From the NCBI RefSeq assembly GCF_030035675.1, contig NC_084482.1, positions 186,841,873-186,905,872 of the forward strand: a stretch of 64,000 nt of DNA, in the 5' to 3' direction. The stretch is from Rhineura floridana. Taxonomy: Eukaryota; Chordata; Lepidosauria; Squamata; Rhineuridae. A program made the translations under genes and the position numbers. Every line of letters begins with the position of its first letter. Position 1 is the stretch's first letter. Of the stretch, positions 22,990 to 32,804 are shown one piece after another. The notes under the pieces were generated by a model. It had not been told where the DNA came from and ran no database searches. It saw only the letters and a list, made by a program, of their open reading frames with translations.

Positions 22990-25900
22990 AATAAACGTAA
23001 ACCATTTTATGTGAAATGTATCTTCCTTTAAAGGATTACTTTAATTTCTTTGCTGCTCTGTGAGTTTCTCCATAAGGGCAACTGCCCAGATTTGTTGATA
23101 CTATTCCTTCATTAAGTCATTGTCAACCTGTTTCCAGCGGCATGCAACAACAATGCGCGCAGCTATGAAAAGGGAGACCAAAAATTCTTTGAAGTGTAAA
23201 GCCTCACCGTCTTCCTGAAATATTGAAAGCGGATCAAGTGCTATTTGCTGCCTAGTGATGAGACCAATTTCATGAAATATTTTATTCCAGAAAGTTGGGG
23301 TGACCAGACACGTCCATCACATACGGAAGTAAGCACCTGCCCCCTCCTCCAGCTTGTCAAGCTAGCATCCTTGGTGATTCTACTGAGGGTATGGGGGGGT
23401 CAGATACCATCTATGGATCAATTTGAAAGAGTTCTCCCTCAGCCTGGCTAAGGCAGAACGGAAGGGATTCCCCCTCCCCCAGTTCCACTTGATAGGGTCC
23501 ATCTCAGTGTTGGTATGCTGCTCCCATGTGTTGAGAAGGCTATCAAGGGTCCCAGTTGTCACATCTAATAATAGTTTATATAGTGCTAATAACAAGCCTT
23601 TGTCCATTAAGAAAGTTTGAGAAGATTTTCAAATGGAGTCATTTGTTGTTTAACTGAGGGGATCAATATAAAATGTTGTACTTGATGGAGTTGAAACCAG
23701 GTACAGGAAGAGGACCCCAGTTTTTCTTTTAGTCGCTGTGGAGTTAGGAGAAAAGAATTAGGGAAAAGATCTCTAAGGGTGTAAACTCCTTTGGATTCCC
23801 AATTTTGAAATTGCACCAGGTTATGTATGTAATAAAACAGCAGGTGATATAAAAAGGGCATTATCAGAGAGGGCGGGAGAGAAGTCGTTTCTTCCTGGTT
23901 TTCTATACCACTAAATCTGCAAGTAAAAAAGGATTGCCCATGAGATTGAGATCGTTATTATGAGAATAAGTGAAGGGCAGGGCTTGAATTTTGTGATCCC
24001 AACAGGAAGGATGTTCCATGGTTAACCATGAGTGTCCCATGTCCTTGTGTATCAAGAGAAGTACATTTTTAATGTGGGAAGCATCATGATATAATTTAAG
24101 ATTAGAGACCCCTGCATTTTGGATAGTCTGTTCATAGGGTTTTCGTGGTAAGAGATATTCAGAGGTGGTTTACCATTGCCTTCCTCTGCACTTGTCAAGG
24201 ATTATCAATACCTCGGCACAGTCATTAACCAAAATGGAGACTACAGTCAAGAAATCAGAAGAAGTCTAGGACTGGGGAGGGCAGCTGTGAGAGAACTAGA
24301 AAACGTCCTCAAATGCAAAGAAGTATCACTGAACACTAAAGTCAGGATCAATCAGTCCATGGTATTTCTGATCTCTATGTATGGATGTGAAAGTTGGACA
24401 GTGAAAAAAGCAGATAAGAGAAAAATCAACTCATTTACATTTGGTGTTGGAGGAGAGCTTTGTGCATACCATGGACTGTGAAAAAGACAAATAATTGGGT
24501 GTTAGAACAAATTAAACCAGAACTGTGACTAGAAGCTAAAATGATGAAACTGAGGTTATCATACTTTGGACACATAATGAGAAGACATAATCCATTAGAA
24601 AAGATAATAATGCTTGGAAAAACAGAAGGGAGTAGAAAAAGAGGAAGGCCAAACAAGAGATGGATTGATTCCATAAAGGAAGCCACAGACCTGAACTTAC
24701 AAGATCTGAACAGGATGGTTCATGACAGATGCTCTTGGAGGTCGCTGATTCATAGGGTCGCCATAAGTCGTGGTCGAGTTGGAGGCACAGAACAACAACA
24801 ACAAAGAGACCCCTGCACCTCCATGCGCTGTGTGCTTATACAAAACAGTATGACGCAATCTAGATTTTTTACCCTGGTGAATAAACTGAAGCAATAACAG
24901 TTGCCATTTCTTCAGCTTCACTCATGAAATTGCAATTGGGAGAGTTTTTTGGTGGGGAAAAATAGTTTTGGGAGAATCATCATTTTTACAGTTGCTATAC
25001 CACCCAGCCATGTAAACGGTGTGTTTTTCAAGTAAGGAGTAGTTGTTTAATATGTTTAAACAGAGGCTTGTAATTAAGGGATTCTGTCCTGTGCAAATTC
25101 TTGGGAATAATAACTCCCAAATAATTAATGGCTGTAGGGCATATTATTAAATGTGTCTGTTGCTGAATGTGTTGTTGAAGACTTGGGGCTAAATTCAGAC
25201 ACATCATTTCTGATTTATCAAAATTTATTTGTAAGCCAGCCAAATCCCCATATTCCTTAATGATAGTAATCAATTTAGGAATTGCCTGCTCTGGACTAGA
25301 TACTATGATAGCAATATCATCTGCAAAGAAATTAAATTAGATGGGTTTTGCCCCGATTTTTAATCGCTGAATGCCATCATCCCTTCTCAGAGCCTGTGCC
25401 AAGAGTTCCACTGCCAGAGCAAAAAGCAGGGGTGACAACAAGCATTCCTGCTTTGTGCCTTGGCAATGTTAAACCACTCTGAGTCTCAATCGTTCACTCT
25501 CATGCACCCTTTTGTGCCTTCACAAAGATGCTGCACTGTAGAGATGAATGTGTTACCCATATAGAGATAGGACAGCCAGTGTTTCCTTGGATTGTTTGCT
25601 TCGGTGTATGGCACTGAAGAGTTGACGAACTGGATCAATAATGCTCCTGTTCCTGATGTAACCTAATTGATCTAGATGAAGGTGGTGGGGTACCATCCCG
25701 GCCAGTGTCTCAGACAATACTGCAGTAAAAACGTTTGCATTAATAATTATCAGAGAGATCGGTCAGTACAAGTGCACCACCTCCCCATTTTTATTTACGT
25801 TTAAGTATTACTATTATGTGCATTTGTTTTCAAGTTTCCAGGATGGGGCCTCCTGATAAGATGTCATTAAAGAGCAAACACAGGAAGGGTATTAGTTCAG

Positions 25901-25990
25901 TGTTGAATGTTTTATAGAATAAACCAATTTAGCCATCTGTCCCCGGTGATTTTCCTGGTTTTAATTTTTTAATCACCTCTATTCTTTGGC
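22990..25990 (-). mobile_element. L1/Tx1-type LINE ORF2 relic (interrupted)
   Basis: On the minus strand the frames 25273-25028 (LINFDKSEMMCLNLAPSLQQ, INYLGVIIPKNLH), 23861-23607 and 23607-23380 (WGRGNPFRSALARLRENSFK) correspond to the RT end and C-terminal domain of L1-group ORF2. An FADDIAIIVSSP box is readable near 25300. Frameshifts and stops are frequent, so the copy is old. A BovB insertion with a 13-bp duplication occupies 24117-24804. An ORF1-like relic on the same strand lies at 30340-31050. Confidence 0.75.
24117..24804 (+). mobile_element. BovB (RTE) insertion with inverted 5' part
   Basis: The segment 24188-24804 is BovB 3' coding sequence in sense: YQYLGTVINQNGDYSQEI, FLISMYGCESWTVKKADK, LRLSYFGHIMRRHNPLEK, RKRGRPNKRWIDSIKEA and a tail ending in ACAACAACAACA. 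The first about 70 bp (24117-24187) match BovB 5' coding sequence in antisense (compare 29255-29325). AGAGACCCCTGCA stands at both edges (24104-24116 and 24805-24817), a perfect 13-bp duplication. It is therefore one insertion event with inversion and deletion. Confidence 0.88.
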
Positions 25991-26057
25991 AGAGATGAGA
26001 GCATTAAGAATCCCTGCAAGCTCCGGGGAGACCGAGTATGTCCCAACTTTGTGTGTG

Positions 26058-26110
26058 ATATGTGCCTTCAAGTGGGTCACGATTTATGGCAACCCTATGA
26101 ATCAGCAACC
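26058..26110 (-). mobile_element. BovB-type 3' tail fragment
   Basis: GTGCCTTCAAGTGGGTCACG and CCCTATGAATCAGCAACCTC match the reverse of the BovB 3' end at 24745-24790. It may be the 3' remnant of the BovB whose 5' half lies at 27916-29475, or of a SINE. Confidence 0.6.
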
Positions 26111-26112
26111 TC

Positions 26113-27915
26113 TATAGTATCCTCCAGGAAACATGAAGTAGAATGGGCAGGATTGGAGCGTGAGATTGATAGACAAACAGTCAAGGAATACCTAATCACT
26201 TTGAACAAGTTCAAATCTCCAGGGCCAGATAAACTGCATCCTAGAGTATTGAAGGAACTGGCTGAAGAACTCTCAGAACCGCTGTCTATTATATTAGCGA
26301 AATCGTGGAGGACTGGTGAAGTGCCGGATGACTGGTGGAGAGCTAATGTTGTCCCTATCTTCAAAAAGGGCAAAAAGGAGGAACTGGGAACTATAGACCA
26401 GTCAGCCTAACATCAATCCCTGGAAAAATTCTGGAGCAGATTATAAAGCAGTCAGTCTACAAGCACCCTGAAAACAATGCAGTGATTACTAGGAGCCAAC
26501 ACGGATTTATGAAGAACAAATCCTGCCAAACTAACCTTATCTCATTTTCTGATGGAGTAACCTCCCTTGTAGACCATGGGAATGCTGTGGATGTAATATA
26601 TCTCTACTTCAGCAAAGCTTTAGACAAAGTGCCCCATAATATTCTGATTAATAATTGATTGATCTAATTTTAATAATGTTTATTGTATTGTTGATTGTAT
26701 TTTAATATTATTTTGTTATTCATTGTATTTTTATACTATTTTATGTTCACCGCCCAGAGAGCTATCGCTAGTCGGGCGGTATATAAATTTAATAAATAAT
26801 AAAATAATAATAATAATAATAATTAGCAAGCTAGCTAAATGTGGGCTGGATGGAACAACTATCAGGTGGATCCACAGTTGGCTCCAGAATCATACTCAAA
26901 GAGTGCTTAACAATGGTTCCTTCTCAAACTGGGTGGAAGTAATGAGTGGGGTACCACAGGGCTCGGTGCTGGGCACAGTGCTCTTCAACATTTTTATTAA
27001 CGACTTGGATGAGGAGGTACGAAGCATGCTTATCAAATTTGCAGATGATACAAAATTGGGGGGCATAGCTAATACCGTGGAAGACAGAAACAACATTCAA
27101 GGGGACCTTGATAGGCTGGAGCATTGGGCTGAAAACAACAGAATGAAATTCAACAGGGATAAATGCAAAGTTCTACACTTAGGAAAAAGAAACCAAATGC
27201 ACAGTTGTAAGATGGGGGATACTTGGCTCCGCAGTACAACATGTGAGAAGGATCTTGGAATTGTCGTTGATCACAAGCTGAATATGAGCCAACAGTGTGA
27301 TGTGGCTGCAAAAAAAGCAAATGCTATATTAGGCTGCATTAACAGAAGTATAGTTTCCAAATCGCGTGAAGTACTAGTTCCCCTCTATTCAGCACTGGTT
27401 AGGCCTCATCTTGAATACTGCGTCCAGTTCTGGTCTCCGCACTTCAAGAAGGATGCAGACAAACTGGAACGGGTTCAGAGGAGGGCAACAAAGATGATCA
27501 GGGGACTGGAAATAAAACCCTATGAGGAGAGACTGAAAGAACTGGGCATGTTTAGCCTGGAGAAGAGAAGACTGAGGGGAGATATGATAGCACTCTACAT
27601 GAAAGGTTGTCACATAGAGGAGGGCCGGGATCTCTTCTCGATCATCCCAGACTGCAGGACACGGAATAATGGACTCAAGTTGCAGGAAGCCAGATTTTGA
27701 CTGGACATCAGGAAAAACTTCCTAACTGTTAGAGCCATACGACAATGGAACCAATTACTTAGAGAGGTAGTGGGCTCACTGACACTGGAGGCATTCAAGA
27801 GGCAGCTGGACAGCCATCTGTTGGGAATGCTTTGATTTGGATTCCTGCATTGAGCAGGGGGTTGGACTCGATGGCCTTGTAGGCCCCTTCCAACTCTACT
27901 ATTCTATGATTCTAA
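26113..27915 (+). mobile_element. CR1 LINE, 5'-truncated with complete 3' end
   Basis: RT fragments run from FKSPGPDKLHPRVLKELAEE (26210) through VPIFKKGKK to GVPQGSVLGTVLFNIFINDL and LIKFADDTKLGGIA (to 27076). The C-terminal domain is LVRPHLEYCVQFWSPHFKKD to EKRRLRGDMIALY, and the 3' untranslated end reads CCAACTCTACTATTCTATGA. A 180-bp L2-type tail interrupts it at about 26643-26823. It is a subfamily different from the 5.5-kb and 46-kb copies and has stops upstream of the L2 insertion. Confidence 0.9.
26643..26823 (+). mobile_element. Short L2-type 3' end inserted in CR1
   Basis: The AT-rich run carries CACCGCCCAGAGAGCTATCG, CGGGCGGTATATAAATTTAA and an (AAT)n tail. The CR1 frame is readable on both sides (AKL at the right edge), so this is an insertion within the CR1 RT. 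Confidence 0.7.
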
Positions 27916-29475
27916 GAGCTTCTTCAGTCATCCATTGAGGTCTTTCTCTCTTCTTAATGATAAGTATTGCCTTTTGGGTTCTTCCCTGATAATGTCTCTG
28001 ACTTTACTCCATAGTTCTTCTGGTTCTCTGTCAACTAAGTTTAAATCCTCAAACCTGTTCCTTATTTGATCTTTATATTCTTCTGGGATGTTATTTAAAT
28101 TGTATTTTGGCATTATGATTGCTTTGTTGTTCTTTAGCTTTACTCTGATTTTCGATATTACCAGTTCATGATCTGTACCGCAGTCTGCTCCTGGTCTTGG
28201 AACTTCTCCATCTTCTGCTACCAATTATATAATCTATTTGATTCCTATACAGTAGGGCCCCGCTTTTCGGTGGCTCGCTTTTTGGCGTTCTGCTAATACA
28301 GTGGCTTTCAATTAGAGTAAGGCCCCACTCATACGGCACTTGTTCTGCTTTTATGGCATTTTTCAGGCGTCGGGTGCCATTTTATTGACGGAGTTCTGCT
28401 GTGTGGCAGGTTTCACTTTTAGGCGGGTGTCTGGAACGTAACCCGCAGTATGAGTGGGGCCCTACTGTATTGACCATCTGGTGATGTCCATGTGTACAGT
28501 CATCTTTTTGGTTGCTCAAAAAGTGTGTTTGCAAGAAATAAATTATTGGCTTCACAGAATTCAATAAGTCTTTCTCTTGCTTCATTTCTGTCTCCTAACC
28601 TCCATTTCCCCACAATTCCAAGTTCTTCTCTGTTCCCTGCTTTTGCATTTCAGTCCCCCATGATTATCAGCACATCTTGTTTTGGTGTGTGATCAATTTC
28701 TTCCTGTACTTCTGCGTAAAATCTCTCCAATTCTTCTTCTTCTGCATTTGCTGTTGGAGTATAGACTTGGATGATGGTTATGTTAATAGGTTTCCCTTTA
28801 ATCTCACTGATATCACTCGCTCAGACCTTGTGTTGTAGCTCCTGATTGCTTTTGCTACATCGCTTCTCACTATTAAAGCAACCCTGTTTCTTCTTAATTT
28901 CTCATTTCTTGCATAAAATATTTTATAGCTGCCTGATTGAAAACGTCCCATTCCTGTCCATTTTAATTCACTCACACTAAGTATTGTAATGTTGATACAT
29001 TCCATTTCTTGCTTGACAATTTCTAACTTTCCCTGGTTCATGCTTCTCACATGCCATGTTCCTATTATGTGTGTCGTACAACTACAGACTCTCCTTTCGC
29101 ATCTGTATGCATCAGCCTCTGGGCTTCCTTTCTGCTTTGACCCAGCTGCGTCATTAGTCACAGCGCTACTTGTACTTGTCCTTTGTTCTTCCCCAGTAGC
29201 TCGGTGAGTGCCTTCTGACCTGGGGGTCTCATCTTCCAGCACTATCTCGTGTTTCCTTTTGGATACTCTGTTCATAGGGTTTTCGTGGTAAGAGATATTC
29301 AGAGGTGGTTTACCGTTGCCTTCCTCTGAGTTTGGATGCGTCTTAGTCTGGTGTCTCAGCTTTGACCGTTCCACCTTGGGTGATCCTGCTAGGAGTCTAG
29401 CCTCTTGGTCTAAACTCCTGACGGCATTGCTGTCAGCTTCTTCAACACTCTCAAACCCCCTCACCACATTAAGGT
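27916..29475 (-). mobile_element. BovB (RTE) LINE 5' half
   Basis: Reading leftward from 29467, a leader frame contains KRKHEIVLEDETPRSEGTHR. The endonuclease part follows (IIGTWHVRSMNQGKLEIVKQ, NITILSVSELKWTGMGRF, SYKIFYARNEKLRRNRVALI) and, after a MITE insertion, ADCGTDHELVISKIRVKLK to RPQWMTEEAL at 27916. It stops there against the CR1. The RT part is missing, so the copy is dead. The frames shift at least once near 28775. Confidence 0.85.
28250..28467. mobile_element. Mariner-type MITE inserted in BovB
   Basis: The ends CAGTAGGGCCCCGCTTTTC and TGAGTGGGGCCCTACTG are inverted. TA stands on both sides (28248-28249 and 28468-28469). Removing the element and one TA restores the BovB reading DGQYRNQIDY across the site, so the TA duplication is verified by the host frame. 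A second copy is at 37780-37981. Confidence 0.85.
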
Positions 29476-29501
29476 GTGCATCCTAGAGGGGGAGTCATTG
29501 C

Positions 29502-29850
29502 TTAAGTACCAACATATTGTAATCCATCTGATTTTACATCAAAGTCCAGTTCAGATTCAGCTGTTAATGTGCCCAAAATAGAAATAGAACATAACCTCCA
29601 GTTTGAAACAAAAAAGGCTATCTTCAACAGCATGACATCGACCAATAAAAAGGCCTTGAAATTAATAAAAAATAAATTTGACACAGATTTCTATGATGAA
29701 TAATGAGAGAAACATAATTTTCTAGGTTAGATTCTCTGTAGAAACATTAGTAACACAGGAAAGAAGCAAAGTAAGAAGAACACCAATAAACATACAAAAA
29801 TATAATTCTCCATCTTTGGAGATGGCAAGTGTTGCCATCATTCACCGTAT
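29502..29850. other. Unannotated stretch
   Basis: No gene is recognised. A minus-strand frame of 60 codons (29502-29684) has no known features. Confidence 0.35.
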
Positions 29851-29865
29851 GCTCAGACGCACATG

Positions 29866-29980
29866 CAGAGCTTGGAGAAGTTACTTTTTTGAACTACAAT
29901 TCCCATCAGCCCCAGCCAGCATGGTGCTGGCTGGGGCTGATGGGAGTTGTAGTTCAAAAAAGTAACTTTTCCAAGCTCTG
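29866..29980. mobile_element. hAT palindromic MITE with 8-bp target duplication
   Basis: It starts CAGAGCTTGGAGAAGTTAC and ends GTAACTTTTCCAAGCTCTG. The arms share AACTACAATTCCCATCAGCC and its reverse. It is flanked by CGCACATG (29858-29865) and CGCACGTG (29981-29988). Sister copies lie at 35478-35593, 55969-56084 and a half copy at 47408-47460. Confidence 0.9.
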
Positions 29981-30235
29981 CGCACGTGTTACCAAATTCT
30001 TCCAAGCTACACAGGAAGTGGAATGGACTGTGAAAGACCAACCCAAATTGTGTTTGCATTTTGACACATTTGTAGGGCAGTACAGTATCTCCGAGAGGAG
30101 GTCAGGTCTCCTGCTCCCCTGGTGTATTCACTATAGCCGCTCAATTTCCCTGCTTTTTAAAGTTTGATAGAAATATCTGCTGGCTTTGGGTATCTTCTTA
30201 CACTGCAAGGTTTTTTGTCTATTAGTGAATTCCAT
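29981..30235 (+). repeat. Partial copy of the composite repeat at 32.8 and 43.6 kb
   Basis: TGTTACCAAATTCTTCCAAG, GAAAGACCAACCCAAATTGT and CTCCTGCTCCCCTGGTGTAT parallel 44990-45230 and, in reverse, 32870-33055. The hAT MITE at 29866 lies at its left side. Confidence 0.75.
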
Positions 30236-30339
30236 TAACTCTTATCCCTTTCTATGAATAGTAACTAAGTGCTGTATGTTTTCATATGTGACTAGTAAAC
30301 TAAAGGGGAAGCCTCACTTGTATTTTATGTTATGTTCAT

Positions 30340-31050
30340 GCAATTACTCCATATAATGGTTAAATGCCTTCCACCTCTCTAGTCTGTCACTGCTGAGGTC
30401 CTGGTAAATCTGAATTTTATGACCTTCATTATAGTATCTCTAAGATCCCTCAGTTTTCTCGGAACAAGCTCTTTTGTGGTAAAATGGAGGAAGTTTGTAA
30501 TAATATCTCTGGGGCAGCCTCCATTTTTGGGCTTAACACTTAGTGCTCTATGTGCCCTTTCAAAGTCCTCTGGTTTTACAGTGTGATCTGGGATTAAGGT
30601 ATTTAAGAGGCTAGAAAAATCTTCAAATCAGGTTTGTGAAAATGGAGGTTGCTCCATTTGGAGCAATCCTTCAAATCAGCTAATTTTAGTTTTAATTGTA
30701 GCTGCTAATCACACAGCTTAGCAATGGTGCCCTTATTCTTGTGGCCTAGATGTAAGGCTTCCTCCGATGTAGTTACCAGGGATATGATAGTGGTTGCCAT
30801 GGACTTAATTTCTCCTTTTAGGAGATTGATTACTGCCCACCATTCCCTTGCCAAATCCTGCTTAATTTCCTCTTTTAGTGAGTTAATCATTTGCCATTCC
30901 TCCATTAATTCTTTTTTGAATTGTGCAAACATAGCTTTCATTGAATCTGTGTCTTCCTTAATAGACTTTTGGTTTTTGGGCACCATTGAGCCTGTGTCCT
31001 CTTCAGTGTCAGTCACTGGGAAGGAGTGCTGAATTATGGAGATTGGGTGA
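30340..31050 (-). pseudogene. L1/Tx1-type ORF1 relic
   Basis: The 103-codon frame 31016-30705 is a Glu- and Lys-rich coiled coil (FKKELMEEWQMINSLKEEIK). Further left, an FERAHRALSVKPKNGGCPRD-like stretch followed by DIITNFLHF is readable near 30560-30480, which is the RNA-binding region of L1-group ORF1. It is broken by frameshifts. It may be part of the same old element as 22990-25990. Confidence 0.65.
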
Positions 31051-31495
31051 GTGTATCAGTTGTGTTCCCCAGATTTCCAGGAAGACTGGCTCATATCCTC
31101 ATTACATTTAAGAAGTTGAATTCAGTTCAGTAGGTTAAAGTGGCTTTTTTAATTTAATTAGCTCAGGGTTAAACAGGAGCAAAAGGCTAGAATGCCATCT
31201 TTAACCGATGATGTCACACACACACACGGTTCTTGTATTTTTCTGAAAGCACAAATCTGATACATTCAGCTTGAAATGCAAACTGAATCAAAATTCTCGC
31301 TCATCTTTACACCACATATGGAATCTTTCTTGAAGAGGGCACACAAGGGGGTCTGCCTGAGGTGACCACTTCACTCTGTCTACAATGCAGTTATACATAT
31401 TTCTATGCTATATCAATAATAAATCTTTGAACTGTTTCATGTGCATAAGAGCACACACCTTTTGCATGGGACTACTCCAGTGTAACTACCATTTC
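31051..31495. other. Unannotated stretch
   Basis: A short (CA)n run near 31217 is the only simple feature. No gene seen. Confidence 0.35.
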
Positions 31496-31547
31496 ACTTC
31501 ATTTATTTAGTTTTTACCCACCTTTCCTCCATGGAGATCAAGTAGAT

Positions 31548-32608
31548 CATAGGCCTTCAACTTATGGGTGCGTCGCTAGGCATGCTAGGTGGGTCTCACA
31601 AAGGTGGGTCTCACTTTTGCCTCCTCTGCAGGGGAAGGAGTTGTCCTGCAGCCTCCCCACCACCACCAGGGAAGCTTCCACAGCTCATCACAGCAGTGGA
31701 GGAGGGAGGCGGCAGGGTTGGTGCAGGCAAGCCATGGAGGCAAACTAATGACAGGCTGGGGCAGCTCCACAGCAACTGTTCTGCTCTGCTGCACCACTGC
31801 TGCCTGCCTTACTGATGCTGTTGCAAGCTCAGCAGTGGATGATGATGAGGGAAGCAGCAGGTATCAGGACAGTTGCTGAGGAGCTGCCCCGGCCTGTCCT
31901 GAGTTTTCCTTGTGATTCACCTGAATCATCCGCCTTCGTCTCCCTCCCTCACTTCCCCCCTCCTCATGGGATGGGGGGAGGCTTAGCCAGGTCTAAAGGG
32001 GGAAGTGGACAGAGCTTTGTAATGGTAATGTACTGCCTTTAAGTCGATTCCAACTTACGATGAACCTATGAATAGGGTTTTCTTGGTAAGGGGTATTCAG
32101 AGGTGGTTTACCTTTGCCTTCCTCTGAGGCTGAGAGGCAATGACTGGCCCAAGGTCACCCAGTGAGCTTCATGGTTGTGTGAAGATTTGAACCCTGGTCT
32201 CCCAGGTCATAGTCCAACACCTTAACCACTACACCACAGAGCTTTAGTCAGGTCTAAAGAGAGGGGGGAAATGGAGGAAGCCTTAGCCAGGTCTAAAGGG
32301 GGTTAGGTGAGTGGGGAAAAGGGAGAAGCTTAGTCAGATATAACGGGGTTGAGTGGGTGGGTGAGGTTTAGCCTAGTCTAAAGGGGGTTGAGTGGGGGGT
32401 TTAAAGAGAAGGTCCAGCCCACCACCACCACACGAACTCATTTTTTTGCTCCCACTCTGTGGAGCAACCTTGACAGGTAGGTGGAGCAATCCTCCTGTCA
32501 AACATGTGACATCATGTGGCATCAAAAGTTAAAATGTGAAAGTGGGTCCCATGTTGCAGGTTGGTAGTCAGAGGTGGGTCTTGGATGTGGAACAATTGAA
32601 GACCACTA
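31548..32608. mobile_element. Non-autonomous hAT element, about 1.06 kb
   Basis: The termini CATAGGCCTTCAACTT and CAATTGAAGACCACTA are inverted relatives with the TAGTGGTC-type hAT end. The flanking 8-mers AAGTAGAT (31540-31547 and 32609-32616) are identical. The interior is GC-rich and non-coding and holds a SINE at 32027-32245. Open frames at 31564-31879 overlap on both strands and are not supported. Confidence 0.82.
32027..32245 (-). mobile_element. Full-length SINE with BovB-type tail
   Basis: Read on the minus strand the head has GTGTAGTGGTTAAGGTGTTG and the B box GGTTCAAATC. The CORE part, GGTAAACCACCTCTGAATAC, and a tail CATAGGTTCATCGTAAGTTG follow. It lies inside the hAT element. The A and B boxes suggest a former pol III promoter. 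Confidence 0.85.
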
Positions 32609-32804
32609 AAGTAGATGATCCCCTTCCCAATTTTATTCCACTAACAACCCTGTGAGGTAGGTTAGGCTGAGAGATTGACCCATAGTCATCCAGGGAACTT
32701 CCATTCCTATGTCATTTATACATACATATATGCACATGCACCACATCCTGGTATACTATGATAAATTATTAATCCAAACTAATTATCAGATTATGAACAG
32801 TAGC

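Larger units (their letters stand above)
31497..32725 (-). mobile_element. CORE/MIR-like SINE, split by a hAT element
   Basis: The left part (31497-31547) reads TACCCACCTTTCCTCCATGG. The right part (32609-32725) reads CCACTAACAACCCTGTGAGG, TAGGTTAGGCTGAGAGATTG and a CATAGTCATCCAGGGAACTT trace. The same arrangement, unbroken, is at 54125-54310. The relation to MIR (CORE domain with an L2-like tail) is from family knowledge. Confidence 0.65.

Noticed and set aside
31564-32042. Overlapping GC-rich open frames on both strands
   Set aside because: Non-coding interior of a hAT element with verified ends; no domain and frames on opposite strands mirror each other.
32027-32245. Functional tRNA gene suggested by A and B boxes
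   Set aside because: The boxes belong to a SINE head; no cloverleaf with intact arms is present.
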